64,000 nucleotides of DNA from Erythroxylum novogranatense (Eukaryota; Streptophyta; Magnoliopsida; Malpighiales; Erythroxylaceae): the NCBI GenBank assembly GCA_029891385.1, contig CM057228.1:18934309-18998308 (forward strand), given 5' to 3'. The first letter of the stretch is position 1. Each line of letters begins with the position of its first letter. Shown piece after piece: positions 34,791 through 46,488 of the stretch. The notes beneath the pieces are model-generated. The model saw nothing but the letters and a program-made list of their open reading frames with translations. It was not told where the DNA came from and ran no database searches. The position numbers and the translations under genes are program-made.

Positions 34791-37700
34791 TGTTGGACCC
34801 CGAACTTTTCTTGAAAAATTTGAATTATTAAATGGAAATTAAATGAAGAATCGGTGGTTTTATTTTCATGTGCAAAAAAAAAGAAAATTAAAGAATTTGA
34901 AATGATATTTTGACTTCAAAGCATGAAATAGGTGTTTTGTGTATGTATGTGTTGTGGGTGCTTTAATGAAATTGATGTGAAAATAATTAATTTTAGTTTT
35001 TGATGACGTTGAGATTTTTGGATAAATTTGTATGTGTAAGGGTACTATGAACATGTATAGTGAAAGTGTTAGATTTTGGAGGATCAAAAGTCTGAAATTT
35101 TTGGGATGAATAGTAACAGTGTTGAGTGTTTGATCAGAAACTTTTGTAAATTTTTCTGGGTTGATTTAGGCAGATTTTGATAAAATGATATTCATGAAAG
35201 TTGTAGCTTTTCTTGATATCTTTCTATCTCTATAAAGTATGACATTTTTCGATATCGGGGTTGAAAGTTATGATCATTTGAAGTTTTGGATGTTTTGCAT
35301 TGTTTTTGAAAATGTCCATAAGGGTTGGTTTTGTGTATGCTGTAGTGTGAGGCAAATTCTGGACTGATATGGTTTGAATTGGATTAAGTAGCCTTCTTGA
35401 AAGTTATAGAGAAATTTCATATCTTTTCAATGATGTATAATGTGCCATTTTTGGCGTGGGAATTGAAAGATGTGAATTTTTTAAGTCTTGATGTTGTTTA
35501 GGGTGAATTTATGAGACAAAAATTTTTATTGAAATTTTGATCTATATAGAGGTTGAAATTGCTCTTAAAGTCTTCATGAAAGTTGAAGTTTCTATTTTTA
35601 TCTTTACATTGATGCAAAGTATGACATTTTTGGACCTTGGAGTAGAAAGATAGAAATTTTAGAAGTTGTGTTACTGTTTAAGATGACATTAATTGGACAG
35701 AAACTTTGATTGAAAAATTGACCAAGTTAGAGGTAGAAATTGCTTTTAAGTTCTTCATGAAAGTTGTGAATTGTGTTTTATCTTTCCATTAATATAAAGA
35801 ATGGAATTTTTGGACCATGGAATGGGAAGTTATGATTTTTAGAAATTTTGTTACTATTTAGGGTGACATTTATGGGACGGATACTTTGAAGTGAATTTTG
35901 ACTCCTATAGAGGCCAAATTTGTTTTTGAGTTCTTCATGAAAATTGTAGAGCTTTCTTTTCTCTTTCCATGGATACCAATTTGAAAAATTTAGAGTTCTG
36001 AGCAAAAAGTTAGGCATTTTAAAATTTCAGATGAAGAAAAGAAGGAAAAAAAAGATCCACGAGTTTTATCGCCCTCGCAATGCCAGGAGTTGAAGGCCCT
36101 CTTCACGAGGGTGACGTGTCACCTCTGAACGTCAGTCTGTCTGGTCACCTGCGACCATTTCATGAGGCGACTGGTCACCTCATGAAATTGCTCGCTAGGG
36201 TGACCAGACCCTTTCCATTTTTTTGCTTCTAATTTTTCTGTCCTACATCCGAATGACTTGATTTTTAAAGCGTTGGATTCATAAGACATTCCTCTACCTC
36301 TCCATGAAAATTTATGATTTTTTAGATTAATTTAAAAAATATTGATTGAATCAAAGTGAGAGGATTGATTAAAGAGTTTGAGTTAGACATTTTTCTGAAC
36401 ATGCTCAGGTATTGTGGTGATATCGTGATCTGTAGAGATCCAATTGAGTTTATTCTTGTTAAAAAATAAACTAAAGACATGATACTACAAGTTATCTGAA
36501 GGAATTGAATTTCAATTTGGGCTCTAAGACTTTCAATTTCTGGAGTGAACTTGGGTATAGTGTTCTGTCTCGGTTTAGTAAAAATTTGAAAATGTTTAGA
36601 CTATAACTTTTGCTCTAGTCATCTAAATGAGATGATTCTTGCTTTGGATTAAACTAGAGATATAGGGCTACAAATGTTCTGATGAAATTGAGTTTCAATT
36701 CAGTCTCTAAGAGTATAAATTGTTGGATGGAAATGAAGCGCAGGAAAATGTTTTAGTATAAGAACAGTCCAGAAATGTTTGGTGTATAACTTTTGAAATG
36801 TTAAATCAAATTGAATGATGTTGGTGTCATTAGAAAATTGAGACAATGATAAACAATTCTCTAGAAGGAAGTGTGAGCAAATTCCTTCAATTTGATGATT
36901 AGAAAATTTTCTTAAGTTAAGCATGATTTTGAGGTTTTGTTATATTATATGATTTTGGGGAATTAATTAGCATGTTAATGTGAGTAATTAGCATGTTAAT
37001 GTAAGTAAGATCATATGATATGGATTAGATTGAATTAAAGTGTTAAGAATGCATAAGGGGCAAAATTGGAAAGCCACTTAAGCTTTTAAGGTTATAAGGC
37101 TTATATGTAAGGGAAAAGTGGTCTTTGCTCATTCATTAATGGTATTTTAGTAAATAGAAGTGTAGGTTGGCTTTTAAGGAAGGCAGTGCACAAAATTGAA
37201 AGAAACGAAAGAACAAAAGAATAAGGAAAGGGAGAAGAGTGTGTTTCGGTGGAGAGAAAGAAGAAAGAAAGAAAGAAGCCATGCTAGGGTTTGATTTTTC
37301 TCGATTTTTAAGAGTGATTTTGAGTTGTTTCATGAAGGAAAAAGAAACAGGAGCATGAGAGCTTCCATCCAAGCTAAGAAACTCTTCATTTGGTGAAGGA
37401 TTTAAGGTAAGTTGGATTTTAAGATTTTGGAATTTTGAAAGTTTCTTGGTTTAGATAGCTTAAGAAACCTATGGGTATAAGTTTTTTAAGATTAATTTTG
37501 GTGATTATGCCTTATGTGATGTTCAATTTGAACTCCTACTGGTTAGGGATTTTTGCAATTGATGAAGGAAATTAGAGAAGTTATGGGAGAAAGAGTAGAG
37601 GTTTTGGACAAGTTTCAAGCAAGGAAGGTGGGTTTCATGTTTATAATTTAAGTAATGAGCCATAAATGCTTTCTTTTGAATCAAGAAAATGAAATGATTT

Positions 37701-40700
37701 CAATGACTTTAAAAATGTTGCTTTGATTGTTTTGTGATTGATTGAGAAATTGCTATGATTGTTGCATTACATTGCTTGAATGATTTGAGAACTTTTGATG
37801 TGAATTTTGATTGATGATTTGAAAAAGAATGTGAACATGATTTTTGAAAGAATGCAATGGCTATAAATTGCCTTTCGGAAAAATGGCCTTTTGGCCAATA
37901 TGTTTAAACAATGTGAATTGTATGCTTATATGGGTTTGTGGTGGTCCCTTAAGATAGTCAAGTGCACTTGTCTGTATATAGACTTTTTTCGCCTACCCGC
38001 TAGTGGCATTGGAGCTCCTCACGGACTCCCATAAGTTCACGGCTATACATGATCGTTATGCAGAAATGTGTAGTACGTTTTGTTTTGGACCCACCCGAAC
38101 CAATTCTGATGTGTTATGTGTTTTTGATTTGTGATCATTTGGATGCATGTGTTATGTTTAATGTGATGATGTAGCACCCCACTCCCGCGAGACCCGAACC
38201 CGACATCGACGGTGATATCCGAACCCGTGACCCGCGAGGGTGGTATGCTAGAGAAGTCAAAACAATTCAAATACTTAGTAATGCATTTTTCTTTTGGAAA
38301 ACAATCGAGTGCGCGCAAATCAGAAAACAAGTTGGGCCCACGATACGAACATATTTTCAATCAAAACACTATTTTAGAACTCAAATTAGTTCATATACAT
38401 ATAATCATAGCCAAATTGGGCCCAATACAATAACAGTATTTATCTGCGAAAATACAAATTTACACATATAAATCAGAATGACTCAAATGCAGACATGAAA
38501 CCGATCCCGACTTCAAACTCTGTCACTCTTGCAGTACTCATACTCCCGTTTGTCTAACGGGGTACTCTTGAATCCCTGAAAAATAATTGCAATGTTGGGT
38601 GAGTTTGCGAACTCAATGAGAAACCATCATCGATGGTCCACCCAACTCATGCATACACAGATCATATACACATAATCACACAATAACATTTACAAAAATA
38701 TATATATCACATGCATTTTCAATTTCACATTTTGCAGTCCATCATATACATATGCAATGCGCATGTGACACTTCCATTTTCTTACGTTGTTGTGACCATG
38801 CGCCTGAAACTGTCCCTGTGATGGGCACATTGCGTTGAGCCAGTGACTCTGAAAACGTTGGGCGTGATATGCCTTGATACATTGAGCCCGAGGCTCTGAA
38901 TACGTTGGACCTGAGGTCCTGTGCGTTGAGCTTAAAGCTCTCATATACGTTGGGCGTGATATGTCCTGATACGGTGGCTGCTCCAGTCACAACTGCCTTT
39001 ATCTTATCACACTTTTATACATGCAATGTACATGCCCCAATTTCCTATTACACATGCCAAATGTATATTTAATTTCACACGTATAGCACTTCAATCACAA
39101 ATTACCGATCCTTCGGACACCCTTGGTCCGAACCCAATTTCAATCAAACACGTAACCCTCCATTTCATCCACATGACATAAGCACTTAATTAAACACACA
39201 ATTATTGAGGAATCAACTAGGTTACTCACCTGAACTTCCGAGTTACCTGCCTGGAAGGCTCAGCAATATCCGTGAAATTGTCATTCCAACGGTGCCTCTA
39301 AAATAATCAAACAATTTCCAATTACTAAAATGCACAATCAGAAATAATTTAATGATGCACATGTCTTAATTAAAAAGATGTACTATGCCTATTCATGACC
39401 TTCCCAGCACTATTTCCCAATTTTACTTTCTTTCGTAAATTTCCAACTTTTCACTCAATTTATCAATAATGACTGATTTCAATTCAATAACATATCATAG
39501 AGCTCCACCAGATTCATTTCTACTGTTTAGTTTCATTTGCCAATTTATATACACTAGGCTAATCTCACAAAAATCTCAAAACCAATATCATTTGAACTAC
39601 ATCAAATTCACCTATTGAAGACTCCAATTGCATTGAATTCGCATTCATAATGCTCACAATTATAACCCAATTATCAGAAACCATCCTTAGATTGTAGTTA
39701 CAATTACATTCTTAATTGTCTTTCACTAATTGCGATCTCAAAAACTTGAATTCAAACTCTCTTTCTTTTCCTCAATTGTAGACCTCGTTCTCTAGTTCAT
39801 AACGAATCAAACATCACCTCAATAGGAGGTCTACACCATAAGTTATGCCTCAAAAACTAAATTAAATCAAATCAGAAATTCATCCCTCACCACGACCTCA
39901 ATTCATTCGCCGCGGCGTCTTGGAGGCGCTCGTCGCGGCATGAAATGACGCTCACCGCGGCGAACGTTTCCCTTGGGGCTCGTCGCGACGCATGGAGAAG
40001 AACTCGTTGCGGCGTGGAAGACTTGCGCTCGCCGCGACGTCGAAAGGAGCTCGCCGCAGCGTCCAACGTTTTTGAGCTCGCCGCGACGTCTTCCATCCCA
40101 CTCGCCGTGACGAATTAAATGATAATTCGCCGCGGCGAGGCTTAGCGCACGTCGCGACGTGCGAGTCGCAGTCGTCTTCTCCGATCAGATTTTTGCCATT
40201 TCTCACTCTAAAAACTTCCATAACTCACCCATAACTACCTCAATCACTCACAATCAAACCCATGAATGCATTGAACACAATAAATAACAACATTAAACCA
40301 AAATACTTACCAAATCAAGCTTAAATCCGCAAATCTTCCTAAATTTCTCCAACTCTTTCCCCTTTCTCTAACACCCACGATGAGCTTCTTAACTCTCAAA
40401 AACCTTCACTCTCTCAACGATTCTAATCATTCATCAACCTCAAAGAAGGGCAAGCAAGGGTCTCAAAGAGAGATCGAAAATCTTCAAGGAAAAAGAGAAA
40501 CTATCGTGCCCTAGGAGAAGAGAAGAGGATTTCTTTTCTTTTCAAACTTTAAAACCTATGCTATTTAAAGGATAATCACTTAAGCCTCTTGCCTCTTTCC
40601 TCATAATACATGCAAATCTGTTTCTCTTTCAATTTCATTTCTATTCCAATTCATCTCCAAATTTCAATGGCTCGACATATAAATTTCTAAAATCATATTT

Positions 40701-42192
40701 CTAAATTTCCATAGCCGTTGGACAAGTATTTTAGTACCATACAGTCAATCAGTCCGTCACTCAAAAATTTCCGGCCCGGACATTTTCTCCTGAATTTTTT
40801 AGAAAAATTTTGAAGAATCGTTATCAGCTTGCAATTACTCTAAAACATTTCCTATTAAATTTTCAATCCCAATTATTCCACAATTCTCCATAAGTCAAAA
40901 GCAAACCTAATTATTCACAATTCATAACCGTATCACAATTAAATGCCGGGAAAAAGTTATGAATGCATGTACCTATCAGTGCACGTGCCAAATGACTCAA
41001 TCCTCTACAATTAGAGGCCAAATGAATGTTCAGTCCATATTATGCGGTAAAATCCTATCTCGTCCCAATTTACCAATATAACCTTCCCATTAGAGACGGG
41101 ATGTTACAGATGATGCTTTGAATTATGATTTATGACGTTTATAAATCGCTTAATAGGTTTTGAATTTTGGGAAACTTAAGTTGCACGGATTTCAATGTGA
41201 TATTTGCAAAGGAAATAAATATTTCAATGTTTTTGCTTATTCTAGGTTATAAGCATGTTACCCACGAGTTATAAGCTCACCCCCCTTCATTCCCATCCAC
41301 AGGTGATGAGAAGAAGATTGGGTGAAGGAAAGTGAAGGTTTTTGTTTGTATGTGTACATATTGTATTGTTTTTAAGTTAGATTGTTGTTGAGAATTTTGA
41401 GAGTTGTGTATTTTTGTATTTTCATATTTTGATATTGATGTTGTATTATGGCTTGGAATGTCATTAAATTTCGTAACAATTATTTCATGATGATAATGAG
41501 TTATGGATTTGTGTATGGATGTGAAATATGAATTTATGTATGGATATGTCATGTGAATTCATATATGGATGAGATGATATGAATGCATTTGAATGTGTTT
41601 GGATTTCGGAAAGGAGGTCCAATGAATGTGATGATTGATCTAAATTATTGAAGTGCTCTTTGTATATGAATTGATGGTATATAGACAAGTATGTGAGATT
41701 TGATGGCAAGAAAGAAAAATAAGATTGTTAAAGGATGAGATATGAGTGCATATGAAGAAGAAAATGAATTGAGGTTGAGGGATTGATGAATCTCACATTT
41801 GAAATTGAAATTGCTTTGAATGATATTGAAAACAAATTTATATCGTTTTTTATTGGTTTAGACCAAGTGTGTCTTTACAGTTTCCAACATTTTTCTAAAG
41901 TATACGTTTTCGGATGTCGGAGTTAAGAGTTTTGTCCTTAAACGTTTTGTTTTCTTTGATTTTGAGCCTTTCGATTTCTTTGGTTCCTTAAGCTTTCGAT
42001 TCCTTTAGTTTCCGCACGCGCTTTCGATTCCTTTGGTTTTCGATTCGAAGTTGGCCCACTTGCGGTTTTTTATTTCTTTCATTTTCTTCCTCACGCGCTT
42101 TATTTGATTCCCCTTTTGATTTCTTTCGTTTTCGCCCATTTTGTTTTTCGATTTATGATTCCGATGTTGGGTTTCGAAAACGGGTCCCAACA
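34791..42192 (+). mobile_element. Diverged solo giant LTR, interrupted by another solo LTR
   Basis: Bounded by TGTTGGACCCC and GGGTCCCAACA with target duplication AAAAC (34786-34790, 42193-42197). Without the nested insertion (38170-41108 plus one 5-bp repeat) it is about 4.46 kb. It has five monomers starting near 35203, 35394, 35571, 35752 and 35931, a GC-rich cassette at 36056-36215, inverted monomers (about 36220-36910), conserved islands at about 37940-38110 and 41258-41302, and the pyrimidine-rich end at 41850-42192. Sequence identity to the other giant LTRs is low outside these modules, so it is an older subfamily. Confidence 0.88.
38170..41108 (-). mobile_element. Solo LTR of a third gypsy family inside the diverged giant LTR
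   Basis: 2939 bp with TG...CA ends (TGTAGCACCCC at 38170, GGGATGTTACA at 41108) and a perfect target duplication GATGA (38165-38169, 41109-41113). The orientation is inferred as minus, because TGTAACATCCCG is the usual start of this type of gypsy LTR. It contains a GC-rich degenerate array at 39893-40165 with repeated CTCGCCGCGACG-like units, and a hairpin motif (GAGTTTGCGAACTC) at about 38600-38614. The minus-strand frames at 39887-40221 are translations of the GC array, not genes. Confidence 0.85.
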
Positions 42193-42197
42193 AAAAC

Positions 42198-42395
42198 AGA
42201 AAAGCATCACATATATAAAACAAATCTTGTCAGAAAATAAATCTCAGAATAGGCCAAAATAATTATGTCTATTGCCACTAGTCGACCAAACTAGTGTGCC
42301 ACCCATCGATTCCCTGTGTTGGCTCGACTTTCATCCATGTGAGTCCGGACTATGGTTGACAAGAGCGTCATGACCATAGGTGATAACGTCATTAA
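42198..42395 (-). repeat. LTR B fragment 4
   Basis: Homologous to about 15540-15735 of the outer 5' LTR, including the shared 'ggctcgactttcatccatg' phrase (about 42319-42340 versus 15657-15676). Homology stops near 42391-42395, the right edge of the retrotransposon nest. Confidence 0.75.
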
Positions 42396-42399
42396 TATT

Positions 42400-43620
42400 A
42401 CTGGCTTCAAAGGGAACTCTCACTATATAGTCTCGAAAATTTTCAACGGGGGGAATTCTTAAAGAAAATCTGGGTTGCTAGCTCTAAATATAAGGAAGAT
42501 ATACCTCAAAATCTAAGGTTGTAATACAAGGACTAGGCTTTAAAACTTTATTGTTGCCTGCTACAAAAACTCTTAGGTTGGTGTAAACAAAGAATAGTTT
42601 TTAGTATATAGTAAGATAAGAAGATTCATAAGTCTTGAAAATCTTCAGCCAATAAGGTCTTCTAAAGAAGTCATCTAAAGGATTAAGCTGGTCCATTAAC
42701 CTAGCTAGACTTCAAAGATCCTTAGAAGACTTAATAAAAAAACAAACATACAAACAAAGACCTAGAAAGTCTAGAAATTTAGGATCTATGGAAGGAAGGC
42801 ATTCTCTATCATTAAGCTCTGGAAAATAAGTGAAGGTCCAGAGTTGAAAAAAGTAAACACATAAGTTATGCCTATGTAGAGGAAGGTTGGATGGATATCT
42901 CCTTGAATTCCTATAAAGGAATCCTAAGAAAATAGAACCAAGGGCAAAAAATTTACTGGAGGCCACGACTTTGTAGAAAGATAGGAATTCCATACTTGTT
43001 TGTTGTTTACAAGAAATAAAATAAAATAATTCAATATGACTCAAATGAATTTAATATGTTCTTTTTTAGAAATTAGATTCCTAGAAGAAGCATATTTGTT
43101 AATTAGTCCAAAGTAAGAAGAGCACTTAAAAGTACTAGGGTCCAAACTAGAAGCTTCCTCAACTAGAAAAATGAAGTCCTTCCCAATCACAGATAGCCTG
43201 GTCTGAAAGAACATATTTCAAGCGAAATTTAGGCATACCCAAAAGAAAACATAAAGGAATCACATAAGAGACTCCAAAATTTTAGGACGTCAAATATGAG
43301 ATTTGGTTGATATTCTAGCATGTTTTTAAAAAGTGCTATAAATTGAAGAAATCCTTTTCTCTTTGAAATGGAATGGTAAGAAGGGTGCAACTTATCTATC
43401 TTACTTTTTGCAATAACTTTAGGGATTTTAAGGCCTGAAATATAGGATTTTGAAAAGAAAAATTAATTTACTCACCACTCTAAAATATGACGAGATGGAT
43501 GAGAATATTCAATGGACAAAGGGATTCTAATGATGAAAGATAAACCTTGTTCGTGGTCGAAAAGGGAAAATCTTCCTACCATGTTGAAAGAAGAAAATTT
43601 GGATGCCATAATTAGAGGTA
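42400..43620 (-). pseudogene. Decayed plant-mobile-domain-like gene remnant
   Basis: The best block is a 110-codon open frame at 42712-43044. It reads ...KFFALGSIFLGFLYRNS and then YFFQLWTFTYFPEL, matching the pattern of the plant mobile domain (PMD, 'aminotransferase-like' family): a conserved 'A-x-x-L-x-x-LYR' helix followed by 'QLW...YFPEL'. Upstream on the minus strand (about 43235-43400) a VLKFWSLLCDSFMFSFG stretch fits the domain's earlier strand. The frames are broken by several stops, and the end near the LTR B edge is lost. PMD genes occur both as host genes and inside transposons, and I cannot tell which this was. The identification is by pattern only. Confidence 0.4.
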
Positions 43621-45204
43621 AGAACTCGAAAAGAGGATTTGGGGTTTAAGAAGTTTATTATCTTATTCTGATAAAGGATGGTATAGGTTTAACTGTAATA
43701 GAAACCACCTCAGGTTTTATAGCCTCTATAAAGAGTAAAGTTAGGAAAATTGACTAATTTTGTTAATACAGTACAAAAAAGAATTTTTAAAATGCATGTT
43801 TGTAACATTCAATTCAGCAAAGTTAGTAAAGGAGGAGGAGGAAGATGCATGACGAGCGGAAGCTATAGTTCAAAAAGAGTCTGTTAAATTTTAAGTGAAT
43901 TCGTGAGAAAGAGAAGGAGAAAATGCTGGAGTTAACAGAAAAAACAAAAAATATTTGAAGTTTAATGTAGAGAATGGAGTAGAATGAAGAAATTTATGGC
44001 AAAACAGACAAAATTTTGAAATTTAAATAAAACAAGTGCTATAAACAAAAGTATAAAGGGTAATTAAAAGACACAAGAATTAAAGAAAAATGTTCAAAAG
44101 GTCTATAAAAAGATAATGATCTCTCTAAGTAGGGTCATTTATCCGTATGTTAGTTTGCCAAAATATTTTATTGAATATCAAGTCCCTAGTAAGCTTTAGT
44201 AGAATCATACCGTTCCTAATTACCTCCCTTCAATTCTTCTTGAGTCTTCCCCTTCTTTTCTTAAAGTCCCTAAGTGTAATTTTCTTACATCTTCTCACGG
44301 GGCGTGAAGATGTCTCCTGTTAATATATCTAAACTATTTAAGTCTTGCCTTCCTCGATTTAACATTATCATATTGAGAATATTGTCGTCTTTATTTTCTT
44401 TACTACATTGACTTTCTTTTTTATAATGGTCGATAAGTTTTTCTAGTACAGATATATTTTTAATTTACAGGTTTGAAGTCTCTTAACTTAAAGTTTTTGG
44501 ATTGTATTAACATGTCTTTATGTATGACTATATGTTTCTATAAAAAATATTGTTTTAAATGAAGATATTATATTATTCTTAAATTAATTAGATTTTTCTT
44601 TACATAAGTTAAATGCATTTGTTAGATATTTCTTTTAGGAATATCAAATTGCAATCTCTCGTATGAATATAATATATTTTTCATTACTATAGGATCTCGG
44701 GAACACAATTTTAAAATAACATATTATGTAAAATCACTCTTATTTTAGCTTTTTATATAAAATTCATATAATGAAATGCATCTCCTATAATAATGCTCTC
44801 AAACTCTTGTGCTCATATCCTTGAATTAACCTTATAGTTTCTCTCTCTCTACACACACACACATACACACACACGCGTGCACACACACACTAAAACATTC
44901 GAACTTGACATAGTCATTAGTTTTTGTTGCTATTTACTTTTTCTAATGTGTATGCCCTCCCTTTTTTCATATACCTTTTGAGCATTTTCCTTAAGGTGGT
45001 TTAGATTGATGATTTGGACATTAAATAATGAAATTTGAAAACATTAATATGTCTCAATATATGATACTTAACATTCAATACTATTAAGATTAAAAGAATA
45101 TAGATTGTCTAAAGTAATTAAAACTCTTCATTATTCAATGAATTGTTGTGAAATACAAATAAGAACAATGGAAGAAATTAGGATTATTTAAATTCAGCTC
45201 ACTC
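43621..45204. other. Intergenic, AT-rich; no gene seen
   Basis: No recognisable coding motif on either strand. Contains the CT/CA microsatellite at 44837-44891. The left part may still belong to the PMD-like remnant. Confidence 0.6.
44837..44891. repeat. Compound (CT)n/(CA)n microsatellite
   Basis: A CTCTCT run followed by an imperfect ACACAC run with a CGCGTG interruption. Confidence 0.85.
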
Positions 45205-46430
45205 GTTCCGAAACATGTCTCCTTGCCTCTTCATCGAAAGGAAAAGACTGGTAATATTTATGAAGTCTATATCGATGATCCTTTGCCCTTTGTTTCAACA
45301 ATGCACTAACATAGCTTAAAACCTCAGGCTTATCGATATCAACGATATTGACTTTCATCTACAAAAGAACAAGTATAAGTTAAGTTACTATTTTTGGTAA
45401 GTAAAATCTCAATACATTTAATCAAATGAATTGAAATATTACCAAAACTTTGTTCAAAACATTTTGGAGCAAGTTATCTTCCTTCAGCTGCCTTGCATGC
45501 TGAAGGCAAGGTAATTCATTCCTCACAATGACGCCTAACTCACTGGAAAATTTTGCAGATTAAATCTTATCCAAAGGGCGATGTTGCGTAGGGTCAATGG
45601 TCACACGCAACATTTATCCATTGCAACTTAACTCCTTTTGTGATACCTCTGCCTCATTTTCTAATGACATTATTGGAACCTGAAAAAAATTCATAATAAG
45701 AAAAACACACTAAACATGTAATGACTAATTTCAGCATTAATTTAAATATGTTTGGTTAACAATAACATACCTGAAGATCCCTCAGCACTAATTGACGATG
45801 TTGGTAAAGGTTATTGCTAACTGTCTTCATTCGAGGATGCAATTGTTGGTTGTTGAACGATGGAATCGGATTGAGTTGTTGTGAGGGAGGAAATTTTTCG
45901 ATCGTTGCCACCCTTTTTCTCTTATTTCTACCAGGTGTCATTATACTGAACAACTAAAACGAAATATGAAGATAACGCTTAAATTTATCTCAAACATCAA
46001 TACTCCACAAATTGTTACTTAGTATTACATAAAAAAATAAACTATAATATTTATTTTTTTGTATATACATAATTACTTCGTACCTCTTCAAACATCCAGC
46101 CTTCACTTTCCTTGTAATGCATTAGCTTGTACAATGTGATCTTATCACACTCTTGTCCTTGGAGTTGAGTTTGACTCTATTATATGAATTTAAAAAATTA
46201 TAAAATAATAGAATTTATTGTATTAAGAAATTGAATAATAAGTTGAAAACATTACACTTACAAATTCTTATCAGACAACAACAAATGATTTGGAGTCGGT
46301 ATTATAAGGAGCCTTCGTTTATGCTCTGTTCACTTTAACTTTCTCACACTTTTCCTAAATTAAGAGAAGTAGTCATGAAATGTAAAAACAAAAATAATGA
46401 AATGAAATATAAAGAGAAATAAAACAAACC
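45205..46430 (-). pseudogene. CACTA second-gene remnant (Transposase_24-like), copy 1
   Basis: Read on the minus strand, exon-like blocks appear in order. NTDSKSFV (about 46270-46380) and KITLYKLMHYKESEGWMFEE (about 46085-46165) come first. The basic MTPGRNKRKRVATIEK block (from 45953), a TIDPTQHRPLDKI block (about 45560-45610) and ELGVIVRNELPCLQHARQL (about 45480-45545) follow. The last is IDKPEVLSYVSALLKQRAKDHRYR...YYQSFPFDEEARRHVSERVS (45205-45360). This order and wording fit plant En/Spm-type second proteins (Ptta/En/Spm, Transposase_24). Stops and missing splice continuity make it a pseudogene. The part 45205-46008 is duplicated at 46489-48087. Confidence 0.6.
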
Positions 46431-46488
46431 TAAACCTTCACAGAGGCCTAATAATCATGCATTTCAGTCTAATTTTCTGGACTCGCCT

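Noticed and set aside
39887..40221. Minus-strand frames of 69 and 89 codons in the third-family solo LTR
   Set aside because: They translate a GC-rich degenerate array inside an LTR; no motif and no conservation of frame.
42005..42223. 72-codon minus-strand frame at the end of the diverged giant LTR
   Set aside because: Reads through the pyrimidine-rich LTR end and across the AAAAC target duplication; no motif.
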